A stretch of 64,000 bases of DNA from Alkalibacillus salilacus (GCF_030812915.1 NZ_JAUSTQ010000006.1:90813-154812); one strand, 5' to 3'. Positions 25,787 to 34,578 are shown, numbered from the stretch's first letter. Notes: generated from the sequence alone by a model not told the origin. Program-made: numbers and translations.

Positions 25787-26056
25787 ATGCGATTATGGCA
25801 AAAAGGAATTGTATTTGGAGCGCTAACAGGATTTTTATTAAGTTTAATTCAAAGAGATGAACGTCAACACGTCATGGATTGTTCCAAACAAGCAACAAGT
25901 AAGATGAAGCAAGTTTATCAGCATCCTTCTGACTCCGTTAAACAATTACGAATGAAGTTGAATGATATTATGGTTAATATGGATAAATTCGTTCAACAGT
26001 TAGATCAAGTTGAACGCAAAATTGACGAACGAATTGAAGACAAAAACGGACAGTAG
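25787..26056 (+). CDS. Small membrane-anchored YtxH-like protein
   Basis: An 89-residue protein with an N-terminal membrane segment (WQKGIVFGALTGFLLSLI) and a long helical, charged tail (KQLRMKLNDIMVNMDKFVQQ and so on), like YtxH-type proteins. It sits between the phosphatase and the YihY-family gene, the position of B. subtilis yfkI. Good AGGAGG site. The function is unknown; the tail could form a coiled coil. Confidence 0.65.
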   Translation: MRLWQKGIVFGALTGFLLSLIQRDERQHVMDCSKQATSKMKQVYQHPSDSVKQLRMKLNDIMVNMDKFVQQLDQVERKIDERIEDKNGQ

Positions 26057-26065
26057 GTGACGTGC

Positions 26066-26896
26066 GTGGTTTTTGAGAAGACGTTTTGGAAAGAGTTGTT
26101 TCAACATTTTCAAGATGATGAGATTCCAACGTTAGCAGCAAGCCTAGCTTATTTCTTTCTATTGTCTTTATTACCGTTTTTAATTTTCTTATTAACATTA
26201 CTGGGTTTCTTACCCATCAATGAACAGCAGGTGTTTGATTTAGTTGATTCATATCTGCCAGGAGATACGATGTCGCTAGTGAATAGCAATATTAATCAAT
26301 TGATGCAAGACCAAAACGGTGGCTTATTATCGCTCGGTATTATTGGTACGATTTGGTCTGCCTCGATTGGTGTTAATGGCTTAATGCGCGCGTTCAATCG
26401 AGCGTATGAAATAGAAGAGGAGCGTTCCTTTTTTGTAGCGCGGGGATTATCAATTTTATTAACGATCTTACTCGTTTTAGCCATTGCGGTTGCTTTAGCA
26501 TTACCGATTTTTGGCCGACTAATTGGTGAATATATTTTCTCTTTCTTAGGCGCGTCAGAAGCTTTTTTAGCGACATGGGAGACTTTTCGCTGGGTTGTAT
26601 CTGCACTAATGATGATCTTCGTGTTAACATTGTTATATATACTAGCTCCTAATGTAAGGGTCAAAATCAGACATGCACTACCTGGTGCTATAGTTGCTAT
26701 GTTAGGTTGGCAGTTAGTATCACTCGGTTTTTCTTATTACGTGACAAACTTCGCTGCTTATTCAGCAACGTACGGCAGTTTAGCTGGTGTGATCATTTTA
26801 ATGATTTGGCTTTTTTTATCAGGCATGATGATCCTAATTGGTGGCGAGGTTAATGCGATTTTAAATATTCATAAACGGCGGTTTTTATTCCGTTAA
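26066..26896 (+). CDS. YihY/virulence factor BrkB family membrane protein
   Basis: A 276-residue protein with six predicted membrane helices. The typical openings IPTLAASLAYFFLLSLLPFL and, in the second half, LPGAIVAMLGWQLVSLGFSY and YATYGSLAGVIILMIW-like segments define the YihY/BrkB family (formerly RNase BN by mistake). Its role is unproven; some relatives are linked to Na+ or alkaline resistance. GTG 26066 is used because AGGTG lies six bases before it; the GTG at 26057 overlaps that site. Confidence 0.88.
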   Translation: MVFEKTFWKELFQHFQDDEIPTLAASLAYFFLLSLLPFLIFLLTLLGFLPINEQQVFDLVDSYLPGDTMSLVNSNINQLMQDQNGGLLSLGIIGTIWSASIGVNGLMRAFNRAYEIEEERSFFVARGLSILLTILLVLAIAVALALPIFGRLIGEYIFSFLGASEAFLATWETFRWVVSALMMIFVLTLLYILAPNVRVKIRHALPGAIVAMLGWQLVSLGFSYYVTNFAAYSATYGSLAGVIILMIWLFLSGMMILIGGEVNAILNIHKRRFLFR

Positions 26897-26903
26897 TCAT
26901 AAG

Positions 26904-26940
26904 AATCCCTCGGTTATTTGGCTATAACCGAGGGATTTGT
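26904..26940. terminator. Strong terminator between convergent genes
   Basis: Fourteen-bp perfect stem AATCCCTCGGTTAT / ATAACCGAGGGATT with a 6-base loop and a TTGTTTTA tail on the + strand. Confidence 0.88.
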
Positions 26941-26941
26941 T

Positions 26942-28108
26942 TTATGTTGAGGGTCTTCGAGCGATAAAAGAGTGAACGGTCATTAAGATGAAAATTAGAA
27001 TAATAAACAAGACAATCACATAGAAAAAGCTGAATTGTGGCAAGTAGTCGATAAAACCACCACCCAATAAAGGTCCTGCAATACTGCCAAAACTGAACAT
27101 GACACCACACAAGATATTCCCTGCTGGTAACAGTGTGTTAGGAAGTAAGTCGGTCATATAAGAAACACCTAATGAATAAAGAGAACCAACTAACATGCCA
27201 GCAATCGCGAAACTTATGATCAAACCAATTACGGACTGCTCAATAAAGGTGGCTCCAATAAAGGTGATACTACCACCAAGAAGCACGCTTTTCAGCACAA
27301 TAGGGCGACCGATTCGATCGCTTAAAATACCAAGCGGAATTTGTGAAATGATGCTCCCCGCAGCGAAAAATGGGATGATATAAGAAATGGTTGAAACATC
27401 ATGACCAAGTCGCATCGCATAAACTGGAAAATTACTGTGCAACGTCGTTTCTAAAAAGCCATATGTAAACGGCGCTAATAAAGCGATCCAGGCATATTTC
27501 ATCGCATCTTGGAAACGTTTGGTCGTATTGGTTGTCGTCACTTGTACATCACCATCAGACTCGGGCAACTCGTTTTTCACCCAGAACATGAATGACCAGA
27601 CGATGACACATAAAAGAGAGCTTGCAATAAACGGAAGTGCTGGATTAATTTCAACTAAAGGCGTCATGAGAGGCCCTACTGTAAAGCCTAAACCGAATGA
27701 TAAACCGTATATTGCAATAGACCGACCTCGCTTGAATTCTGGTGTGGTCGTTGTGATCCACGTTTGCGTTCCGAAGTGTAAAATATTATCCCCTACACCA
27801 ACGAGTAAACGCAGGATAAACCAAAACCAAATTGATTCCCAAATAGTGAAGAAAAAGATCGATGAAAAGACGAGCGCTCCACCTGCTAAAATCATTGGTT
27901 TATAGCCATACTTGCGAAGTGGTGGTTCCAAAAATGGTGAAATAATTAAAATACCAATATATAAGGCCGTGGCATGTAAACCATTAAGCGTTGATGAGAT
28001 ACCTTCACTTTCTAATAAGACAGAAATTAGTGGAAGTAACATCCCTTGCGAAAAGCCGGAAATACCAACTAACGCAACGAGTACAGCAAATCGTTGGCGC
28101 GTTGACAT
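26942..28108 (-). CDS. MFS transporter
   Basis: A 388-residue major facilitator with 12 predicted helices. ISGFSQGMLLPLISVLLESE opens helix 1, the loop motif GILSDRIGRPIVLK lies between helices 8 and 9, and a hydrophilic loop NELPESDGDVQVTTTNTTK is central. It resembles YfkF/YfmI-type drug-efflux carriers; the substrate is unknown. ATG 28108 follows AGGAGGTTATCTC, so the 27 codons open upstream are not translated. Confidence 0.87.
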   Translation of the reverse strand: MSTRQRFAVLVALVGISGFSQGMLLPLISVLLESEGISSTLNGLHATALYIGILIISPFLEPPLRKYGYKPMILAGGALVFSSIFFFTIWESIWFWFILRLLVGVGDNILHFGTQTWITTTTPEFKRGRSIAIYGLSFGLGFTVGPLMTPLVEINPALPFIASSLLCVIVWSFMFWVKNELPESDGDVQVTTTNTTKRFQDAMKYAWIALLAPFTYGFLETTLHSNFPVYAMRLGHDVSTISYIIPFFAAGSIISQIPLGILSDRIGRPIVLKSVLLGGSITFIGATFIEQSVIGLIISFAIAGMLVGSLYSLGVSYMTDLLPNTLLPAGNILCGVMFSFGSIAGPLLGGGFIDYLPQFSFFYVIVLFIILIFILMTVHSFIARRPST

Positions 28109-28203
28109 GAGATAACCTCCTAAAAAACAAGATGTTGTTATTGTATCGTAATATCGTGTTAAAATAAAAGTCGGACAAACAAGGAACAAAGGAGTGTATT
28201 ATC

Positions 28204-28596
28204 ATGAAATTTAATGTAACAGATCAACATATTACAACTGATTTACCGTATGAGCAACTGACGATTTCTGGTGATGAAGATGATGGTTTTCGTCCATTTC
28301 AACTCATGGTATCATCATTAGCGGGCTGTAGTGCACTTGTTTATAAACGTATTTTAGGCAAACAGAAGGTCGATTATGATGAAATGACGATTAAAGCGGA
28401 TGTAGAACGTAGTGAAGATGCCGTGAATAAAATCGAAAAAGTTCACTTACACTTTAAAGTAGTCGGCAGTAATTTGAACGAGTCAAAACTACAAAAAAGC
28501 TTAGAAACAGCTTCCAAAAACTGCTCAATGGTTCAATCTGTCGTTCCAACGATTGAAGTCAATGAGACAGTTGAAGCGATTGAGAAGGAGTCGTAG
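28204..28596 (+). CDS. OsmC family peroxiredoxin-like protein
   Basis: A 130-residue protein with the two OsmC cysteines, C42 in SSLAGCSALVY and C107 in KNCSMVQSVVP. Such proteins reduce organic peroxides using a thiol cofactor; this YhfA/YmaD-like form is shorter than OhrA. The ATG lies eight bases after AAGGAGTG. It is divergent from the MFS gene and directly precedes the SE1561-type gene. Confidence 0.85.
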   Translation: MKFNVTDQHITTDLPYEQLTISGDEDDGFRPFQLMVSSLAGCSALVYKRILGKQKVDYDEMTIKADVERSEDAVNKIEKVHLHFKVVGSNLNESKLQKSLETASKNCSMVQSVVPTIEVNETVEAIEKES

Positions 28597-28597
28597 C

Positions 28598-28750
28598 ATG
28601 ACAGACGAGAATCATTTAGAATCTGTGAAAGCAAGGTTACAGCACTTGCTTGATCAAATTGAAACAGCTGATCCTGAACAATTGACTGTTGAGGATGTCG
28701 ATCGTTATTTAAAATTGTTAAATGAAATGGAAGACAAACTCAAGCAATAA
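28598..28750 (+). CDS. SE1561 family small protein
   Basis: A 50-residue acidic helical protein, MTDENHLESVKARLQHLLDQ and then the conserved PEQLTVEDVDRYLKLLNEME. This matches small Firmicute SE1561-type proteins of unknown function. The ATG is one base after the osmC-like stop codon, with GAAGGAG upstream, so the two are translated from one mRNA. Confidence 0.75.
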   Translation: MTDENHLESVKARLQHLLDQIETADPEQLTVEDVDRYLKLLNEMEDKLKQ

Positions 28751-28754
28751 AAAG

Positions 28755-28798
28755 ATCAACTCCCGCATAAATTTTTTATGAGAGGGGGTTGATTTTTT
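28755..28798 (+). terminator. Terminator of the osmC-like operon
   Basis: Stem ATCAACTCCC / GGGGGTTGAT continuing into CATAAA / TTTATG, with TTTTTT after it. Confidence 0.8.
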
Positions 28799-28866
28799 AA
28801 ATAGCATGTTTTATCGTGATAAAGTGTTAATGTGATAATGAAATAAAAGAAAGGGAGAACGAAACG

Positions 28867-30180
28867 ATGGCTATTGCAGTTATAATATCTGTTATATTAA
28901 TGAGTGTTTTAAGTTTATTAAAAGTTAATGTTCTTTTAGCGATTGTCATTTCTGCTATGTCAGCTGGTTTAATAGCTGGGTTACCATTCACAGAGATTGT
29001 GTCGATTTTTACATCGAATATGGGTGGTAGTGCGAATACAGCCTTGAGCTATGTATTACTTGGTGGATTTGCGATTGCGATCTCGCTAACTGGAATTACG
29101 AAAGGACTTGTTCAAGGATTGCGTAGTGTGATGTCTGGTCAACGTGTCGCTCTAATGGTCTTAATCGCTTTGATTGCGTCTTTATCGCAAAACGTTGTGC
29201 CAGTGCACATCGCCTTTATTCCAATTTTAATTCCACCATTACTTGCATTATTTGATCGAATGCAAATTGACCGACGTGGTGTAGCAACGGCATTAACGTT
29301 TGGTTTGAAAGCGCCGTATATAACATTGCCATTTGGATTTGGACTTATTTTCCAAGGAATTGTTCGTGATAATATGGCCGAAAATGGGATAGATATTACC
29401 TTAGGTAGTGTCACTCAAGCCATGATTGTGCCTGGTTCAGGTATGCTTCTTGGTTTAATTATTGCACTCGGAATTACGTACCGGAAAAAACGTGATTACA
29501 GTCAAATTGAGCCGAAAGGGCAACCAAGTGACATAGAAGACGATGATGATACGCCGTTTAAATTTGAGTTAAAGCATGCGATGACGATTATCGCGATTTT
29601 CGCTGCGTTAGGTGTTCAGTGGGCTACAGAAGAAATGGTGTTAGGTGCCTTAACTGGCTTAGTCTTAATGTTCTTACTTGTTGCTGTACCGTATCGCCAA
29701 ATTGAAAACGTCATGAGTCGCGGTATAAGTATGATGGGGATGATTGCCTTTATTATGCTTGCGGCATCAGGATTTGCTGGTGTGTTAGAAGAGACAGGTT
29801 CAGTTGAAGCGTTAGTTGACGCGTCATCTGGCATGTTAGAAGGCAATCCTTGGATTATTGCTACTGTTTTATTACTCGTCGGACTTTTCATTACGATGGG
29901 GATTGGAACGTCATTCGGTACGATTCCAATTTTAGCAGTTTTATATGTACCGATTGCGACAGCTGCTGGCTTTTCTCCTCTTGCGATTGCGGTCTTAATT
30001 GGTACCGCTGGTGCATTAGGTGACGCAGGTAGCCCGGCATCAGACAGTACGCTCGGTCCAACAGCAGGACTGAATATGGACGGTAAGCATGATCATATTT
30101 GGGATACATGTGTTCCTACTTTCCTACACTTCAATATTCCGATTTTTATCTTCGGTCTAATTGGTGCTGTAATGCTATAA
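28867..30180 (+). CDS. NhaC-type Na+/H+ antiporter family protein (YuiF-like)
   Basis: A 437-residue integral membrane protein with about 12 helices. NVVPVHIAFIPILIPPLLAL and the C-terminal GTAGALGDAGSPASDSTLGP are the signature stretches of the Na_H_antiporter / YuiF group. A short acidic cytosolic loop (PSDIEDDDDTPF) separates the halves. The proposed role is Na+ extrusion; amino-acid transport has been suggested for related families, so the substrate is not certain. Single gene with a strong terminator. Confidence 0.85.
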   Translation: MAIAVIISVILMSVLSLLKVNVLLAIVISAMSAGLIAGLPFTEIVSIFTSNMGGSANTALSYVLLGGFAIAISLTGITKGLVQGLRSVMSGQRVALMVLIALIASLSQNVVPVHIAFIPILIPPLLALFDRMQIDRRGVATALTFGLKAPYITLPFGFGLIFQGIVRDNMAENGIDITLGSVTQAMIVPGSGMLLGLIIALGITYRKKRDYSQIEPKGQPSDIEDDDDTPFKFELKHAMTIIAIFAALGVQWATEEMVLGALTGLVLMFLLVAVPYRQIENVMSRGISMMGMIAFIMLAASGFAGVLEETGSVEALVDASSGMLEGNPWIIATVLLLVGLFITMGIGTSFGTIPILAVLYVPIATAAGFSPLAIAVLIGTAGALGDAGSPASDSTLGPTAGLNMDGKHDHIWDTCVPTFLHFNIPIFIFGLIGAVML

Positions 30181-30187
30181 ATCATGC

Positions 30188-30217
30188 AACCTCCCCTTGT
30201 GATAAAGGGGAGGTTTT
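30188..30217 (+). terminator. Intrinsic terminator after the antiporter gene
   Basis: Eleven-bp perfect stem AACCTCCCCTT / AAGGGGAGGTT followed by TTAAA. The first unit of the 21-bp repeat array begins right after it. Confidence 0.85.
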
Positions 30218-30345
30218 AAATTGTTAGACAAAGTGAGGGGACTGTTAAACAATCCCCTCACTTTGTCTCATAATTGAGCATCATTGTTTAATATTATGGC
30301 CAAATTGTTAAACAATGTTAGCGGATTGTTTAACAATTGAGGTTT
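30218..30345. repeat. 21-bp periodic GTTTAACA repeat array A (six units)
   Basis: Eight-base cores begin at 30223 (GTTAGACA), 30244 (GTTAAACA), 30265 (GTCTCATA, degenerate), 30286 (GTTTAATA), 30307 (GTTAAACA) and 30328 (GTTTAACA), each exactly 21 bp apart. Five of the six are preceded by the form N-A/G-A/C-T-T or similar ATT. The last two full units read AATTGTTAAACAAT and GATTGTTTAACAAT. The spacers of units 1 and 2 are inverted complements and create a 15-bp hairpin (30227-30241 with 30253-30267). The array fills the space between a terminator and the pdaA ribosome site. Function unknown. Confidence 0.7.
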
Positions 30346-30434
30346 TGGCTGAGATGCGGAGAAACCTTCCAATTATAAATTTCGTTAAATCATGGCAAAT
30401 TAATAATAGTACGCAACAATTGGGAGGATTTTTC

Positions 30435-31214
30435 ATGAAAAAAATAATACTGATCATACTTAGTCTGATCTTATGGTCACCACTTATTCAAGCTGAAGAA
30501 ATTTCAAATGAATCATATGGTTATGGCTATAAAAAACAATATAACGAAGAACCACCTGACTTAGGTTTTTATGGACCTTTAATCGAGAAATATAATGGTT
30601 TTTATATGGGCGATGGTTCTGATAAGACCATTTATTTAACTTTCGATAGTGGCTATGAGTTAGGTTATATGGAACAAATGCTTGATGTATTAAAAGACAA
30701 ACAAGTTCCTGCTACATTCTTCTTATCAGGTCATTATATTGATGATCAACCTGAATTAGTTGAGCGAATGGTGGACGACGGGCACATAATCGGGAATCAC
30801 TCTGATGACCACCTCGACTACACGAAGGCGAGCGAAGAGGAAATTCGACAAGATTTAAAGCGGTTGGATGATAAAATTAAAGAAACAACTGATCAACAAC
30901 ATGTCACGTATTTCCGTCCTGCCAAAGGCGTTTTTAGCGAACGAACGTTAAAATTAACCGATGAGCTTGGTTATACGAACGTCTTCTGGTCTGTTTCGTT
31001 AGTTGACTGGGAAGAAAGTCAGCAAAACAGCTGGCAACAAGCCCTCGATGATGTACTGAAACAGGTTCATCCAGGTGCGATTATGCTTATGCATACGGTC
31101 ACAGAAGATAATGCTGAAGCACTTAGTCACTTAATTGATGAATTACGGGAACGAGGCTATCAATTTGAATCACTAAATGACCTCGTCTGGCAAAAATACG
31201 TGCCTTTTGGATAG
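30435..31214 (+). CDS. pdaA: Polysaccharide deacetylase PdaA (delta-lactam-biosynthetic)
   Basis: A 259-residue exported de-N-acetylase. A signal peptide (MKKIILIILSLILWSPLIQA) is followed by the NodB domain. Metal and catalytic motifs are YLTFDSGYE (usually TFDNGYE), IIGNHSDDHLD (usually NHSYHHP), YFRPAKGVFSERTL and IMLMHTVTEDNAEAL. PdaA removes the acetyl group from muramic acid so that spore cortex delta-lactam forms, which is needed for germination. Substitutions in two motifs are slightly unusual. The ATG follows GGGAGGATTTTTC; a frame open upstream runs through the repeat array and is not used. In B. subtilis pdaA also lies close to the yfjP glycosylase gene. Confidence 0.85.
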   Translation: MKKIILIILSLILWSPLIQAEEISNESYGYGYKKQYNEEPPDLGFYGPLIEKYNGFYMGDGSDKTIYLTFDSGYELGYMEQMLDVLKDKQVPATFFLSGHYIDDQPELVERMVDDGHIIGNHSDDHLDYTKASEEEIRQDLKRLDDKIKETTDQQHVTYFRPAKGVFSERTLKLTDELGYTNVFWSVSLVDWEESQQNSWQQALDDVLKQVHPGAIMLMHTVTEDNAEALSHLIDELRERGYQFESLNDLVWQKYVPFG

Positions 31215-31296
31215 AGTCAATTTTTTTGCGAAAAGGGTATGTAAAGTTGTAAACTGTATGTATTGAAGCAACCACACAATAAAGGGAGAGGTCACG

Positions 31297-32169
31297 ATGT
31301 GGAAAGAGTACTACCATGCAGCGGGGTTATATGATTTTGATTATTCACTCCAACGTTTAAATATGGATCCACTAATTAACGTAAATTTACGCGAACGATG
31401 GGTGGATGTACCTGTCAGATTGGAAAATGGGGATCAGTGTGTTGTCCGTGTTAAGGGTGAAGGGACGACTGAAAAACCGGTCTTTTCTGTGATGTCCGAT
31501 TATGATGAAGAACAAGATGTTATCTTTGAACATATCCGTAATTTATTTCAGTGGGACCGTGATCTACAAGACGTTGTCGACTTCTTTGAAGATACACGAT
31601 TAGCGAGATTATTCCTCGTTTATCCTGGCACACCCATTGTCCGCGACTTTGCCTTATATGATTCATTAATGAAAGTCATCATCCACCAGCAACTAAATAT
31701 GAAGTTTGCTTATACACTATCAACGCGATTCGTACAGAAATTCGGTGAAAAGATGGATGGCGCCTGGTTTTATCCAACACCTGAAACAGTTGCGCAACTA
31801 GATTATCAGGACTTAACTGATCTTCAGTTCAGTCAGCGAAAAGCTGAATACGTAATTGACACGTCACGTGCGATTGTGAATGGTGAATTAGATTTACCAG
31901 GAATGGCGAAAAAGACTAATCAAGAGGTAATGAAATCGCTTGGAAAAGTCCGTGGTGTTGGCCCTTGGACTGTCCAAAATTGGTTATTATTCGCACTCGG
32001 ACGCGAAGATCTCTTCCCAGCTGCTGATATTGGCATTCAAAATGCGCTTAAACACGCATGGAAACGAGAAGAAAAACCGAAGAAAGCAGAAATTGAAGCG
32101 GCTGCAGAGGATTGGTCACCTTATCGAAGTTATGCAGCATTGACGCTTTGGCGGAGTATTGAAGGATAA
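31297..32169 (+). CDS. AlkA-type DNA-3-methyladenine glycosylase (YfjP-like)
   Basis: A 290-residue base-excision repair enzyme. The HhH-GPD core is GKVRGVGPWTVQNWLLFALG (about residues 218-237) with the catalytic aspartate in FPAADIGIQNAL, plus the upstream IIHQQLNMKFAYTLSTRF helix. The N-terminal 100 residues form the AlkA-type beta domain. It removes alkylated purines. The ATG follows AAAGGGAGAGGTCACG. Convergent with the adhesin-like pilin gene. Confidence 0.9.
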   Translation: MWKEYYHAAGLYDFDYSLQRLNMDPLINVNLRERWVDVPVRLENGDQCVVRVKGEGTTEKPVFSVMSDYDEEQDVIFEHIRNLFQWDRDLQDVVDFFEDTRLARLFLVYPGTPIVRDFALYDSLMKVIIHQQLNMKFAYTLSTRFVQKFGEKMDGAWFYPTPETVAQLDYQDLTDLQFSQRKAEYVIDTSRAIVNGELDLPGMAKKTNQEVMKSLGKVRGVGPWTVQNWLLFALGREDLFPAADIGIQNALKHAWKREEKPKKAEIEAAAEDWSPYRSYAALTLWRSIEG

Positions 32170-32213
32170 AAAAAGACAGAGGCGAATGAATAATCATTTG
32201 CCTCTGTCTTTTT
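32170..32213. terminator. Long bidirectional terminator
   Basis: Twenty-bp stem AAAAAGACAGAGGCGAATGA pairing with the segment at 32194-32213 (one G-T pair), with a 4-base loop. A-tract and T-tract flanks serve both convergent genes. It touches the stop codon of each. Confidence 0.9.
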
Positions 32214-33546
32214 ATTTGAATGGTATTTCATCTAGACCGTCTAGGTACTCATTGATATTTCTAAATTCAGCAGATGCCCCGCCATTTTCTAAATTAAAAC
32301 CATCCCTAGCAATTACAACACCTGAGAATTTAGGCCCGTCGTAACTAACACTACCGTTAGGTGCGACAATTAGGCCTTCCACTTCAGACCAATTCGTGTC
32401 GATTGTGACGTCACCACCTGCAATAATGATAAAATCAGAAGGGTTACGGTTATGTGTATGAACATTGACATCACCAGTAGAAAATATACGGTCGTTGTCA
32501 CTCAAGGTGCCCGAATTAACGTAATTGTTCTCGGTATACCAGTTTTTATCTCTTAATTCTGGTAAGTCATTAGGTGGAATATCTGGATAGCTAGAAGCAT
32601 CGAACTCGCCTGTTCGTAACTGTTGATGCTCTGAGTTATTAGTATTACTAATAATGTCGCCGCCTATATAAATGTTATCAGCATTAATATCTGCCGAATA
32701 ATTATTAAAGATCACATCGCCACTGACATACATTGTATCGGCATTAACGACAGTGCTACTTCCAAAAGTCAAATCCCCATCAATATAAATTTCCTCAGCA
32801 TTCATTGTTGTACCACCATTATTTAAATTTAAATGACTACGGATGTTAATAAGAGAAGTGACGCCACTTACGCCAAATTCAGAGCTAGAATTGACATTCA
32901 CTTGTTGATTAGGTTTATTTATATGAATTTCGTTAACAGAAATTTGTCCTGCCGTGTTAAATGATAAGTCAGATGGGGTATTATTATTTATGACCATTTT
33001 CCCATTAGCACTGGAGAAACTCGCACTGCCATCAACAGAGATATTACTAGAATAAACAAACACGCTTTCATCGCGAATGTAGTCGATTATGTCGACACTT
33101 TGATCTGGGATCGTAATTGAAACCAATTCTTCTCGGTTTCGTTCAGCTTTAGGGTGAATCTTTGTGTTCACTTCAAATTGCTGGTCTTGATTATTCATGA
33201 TGATAAATGAAACTGAGAGAGTTTCTGTTGCATCTACGGTTGTACATGATCCATTAATAGGGTTATGATTAATCATAAATTCATTAAATACATAATTTGA
33301 ACGTTCAAATGTACTCGTACAAATTTCATAGTCATTTTGATTTGTTTGATGAGATTCTCGCATTTGGGTAATGATGTAGTTCGCCTCTTGTCTAATATCC
33401 GTATGTGCTTGCGTTTTCTCATTGTACTGAAAGGTATTACCGAGTACATTGAATGCTAAAATCGATATGATTGATAGAATCGCTAAAGCTCCTAAAACTT
33501 CGACAAGTGTGACACCTTTTTGTTGCTTAAGATATTTATTGATCAT
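32212..33546 (-). CDS. Large type IV pilin-like protein with repetitive beta-rich passenger
   Basis: 444 residues. The type III (pilin) signal KG|VTLVEVLGALAILSIISI has the PilD cleavage site after the glycine and the conserved E5. A PilX/PulG-like segment follows to about 150. The rest resembles a polymer-forming or beta-helix passenger, with repeated NADTMYVSGDVIFNN, NADNIYIGGDII, NAEEIYIDGDLTFGS and FIIIAGGDVTID units, and no Cys beyond two near residue 75-95. It could be a tip adhesin or a minor pilin. ATG 33546 follows TAGGTGATTTTA. It is divergent from the pilus operon, only 34 bp away. Confidence 0.75.
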   Translation of the reverse strand: MINKYLKQQKGVTLVEVLGALAILSIISILAFNVLGNTFQYNEKTQAHTDIRQEANYIITQMRESHQTNQNDYEICTSTFERSNYVFNEFMINHNPINGSCTTVDATETLSVSFIIMNNQDQQFEVNTKIHPKAERNREELVSITIPDQSVDIIDYIRDESVFVYSSNISVDGSASFSSANGKMVINNNTPSDLSFNTAGQISVNEIHINKPNQQVNVNSSSEFGVSGVTSLINIRSHLNLNNGGTTMNAEEIYIDGDLTFGSSTVVNADTMYVSGDVIFNNYSADINADNIYIGGDIISNTNNSEHQQLRTGEFDASSYPDIPPNDLPELRDKNWYTENNYVNSGTLSDNDRIFSTGDVNVHTHNRNPSDFIIIAGGDVTIDTNWSEVEGLIVAPNGSVSYDGPKFSGVVIARDGFNLENGGASAEFRNINEYLDGLDEIPFK

Positions 33547-33580
33547 TAAAATCACCTATTTATTGTGAGAGGTATAAAAA

Positions 33581-33997
33581 ATGAAACGATTTAAAAAGAT
33601 TATACAAAACCATAAAGGATTTTCTTTAATCGAAGTCTTAGCTGCTATTGTCATTCTAACCATCGTGCTGACTTCGTTTATTGGTTTCTTCTCACAATCT
33701 ATTATACTATCTACTCAAACTGAAGACGAGTTAACAGCTGTTACCGTTGCAGAAAATGTGTTAACGGAAATTAAAGAAGACCAGAGCCAGATTGATGCAT
33801 TAAATCGTTCTGAATTCACTGTAAATAATCGAGACTATTTTCCTATCATAACAATAATTGATGAAAACGAACATGCTGAACTAGAAAATGAGCTCGATTT
33901 ACAACAAGTTAAAATCGAAGTAGTCGAATCACTTGAAAATCAAGAGCAGCCCAGAGCTACGATATTTGGGTATATTCAGGAAGGTGATGGATCTTGA
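33581..33997 (+). CDS. Type IV minor pilin (PilV/PulI-like prepilin)
   Basis: A 138-residue prepilin: MKRFKKIIQNHKG|FSLIEVLAAIVILTIV, with cleavage after Gly and E5 present. It lacks a large C-terminal domain and has an acidic mature part. First gene of the pilus operon on this strand; SD GAGAGGTATAAAAA. Its TGA overlaps the TTG start of the next gene, so the two are coupled. Most likely part of a priming tip complex together with the next gene. Confidence 0.85.
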   Translation: MKRFKKIIQNHKGFSLIEVLAAIVILTIVLTSFIGFFSQSIILSTQTEDELTAVTVAENVLTEIKEDQSQIDALNRSEFTVNNRDYFPIITIIDENEHAELENELDLQQVKIEVVESLENQEQPRATIFGYIQEGDGS

Positions 33998-34491
33998 AGA
34001 TGCTAAAAGAACAAAACGGTGCTGCTTTAATTGTCGTTTTAATCACTATCGCGATTATAGGTGTGATGATTCCTTCGATTATGTCGAATATCACAACGAG
34101 TGCTAAACAATTCGAACGGTCTGAGGAATACACACAGGTTAATGCCTTAATAGATATGGGTGTCGAATTTACGCATTCTGTTATCGAGGGTAGTCGTGAT
34201 ACTGCTAAGGAAAATACGGAGTCTTGGCTTGAACAGGGTAATGTAGATTCCGACAGTATCGTTACTTATTTTCGTGAGCAATTAAATTCAGCCATGCGTA
34301 CCAAAGGGTTGGAGGATTCTGTTCGAATTGATGTTGGAGAAGAAAATGGGTTTAAAACAGAGATCAGATCGATTTCAGTTGAAGGCCAATCAATCGAAGT
34401 CGATTTTGTTGTGACGCCTGTTTTAGAAAATGAGGTTTTGGATGATGAGGAAGAAACAGGAACTAAAACAATCGAACTAGAATTTAACTGA
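33994..34491 (+). CDS. PilX/GspK-like minor pilin
   Basis: A 165-residue protein with EQNG|AALIVVLITIAIIGVMIPS. It has the prepilin hydrophobic helix but no glutamate at position 5, as in GspK/PilX-type proteins that cap the fibre tip. The mature part is acidic and contains YFREQLNSAMRTKG. The TTG start overlaps the previous stop; an ATG two codons later is also possible. It is probably the tip partner of the preceding prepilin. Confidence 0.75.
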   Translation: MKMLKEQNGAALIVVLITIAIIGVMIPSIMSNITTSAKQFERSEEYTQVNALIDMGVEFTHSVIEGSRDTAKENTESWLEQGNVDSDSIVTYFREQLNSAMRTKGLEDSVRIDVGEENGFKTEIRSISVEGQSIEVDFVVTPVLENEVLDDEEETGTKTIELEFN

Positions 34492-34578
34492 TAATAATGT
34501 CGCATTTAAAAGAAAAAGCACGTATAATTAGTAATATAGATGAAAAGGGCTATTTCCACGGTAGAAAGGACGTTATCT

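Noticed and set aside
30218..30345. Possible CRISPR array
   Set aside because: The period is only 21 bp, with short spacers that vary little in length and cores that are degenerate. No cas genes are present.
34540..34578. ATG 34540 as the pilB start
   Set aside because: It is only about five bases from the expected start of transcription at TATAAT 34523-34528 and has no ribosome site; GTG 34579 has AAAGGA.
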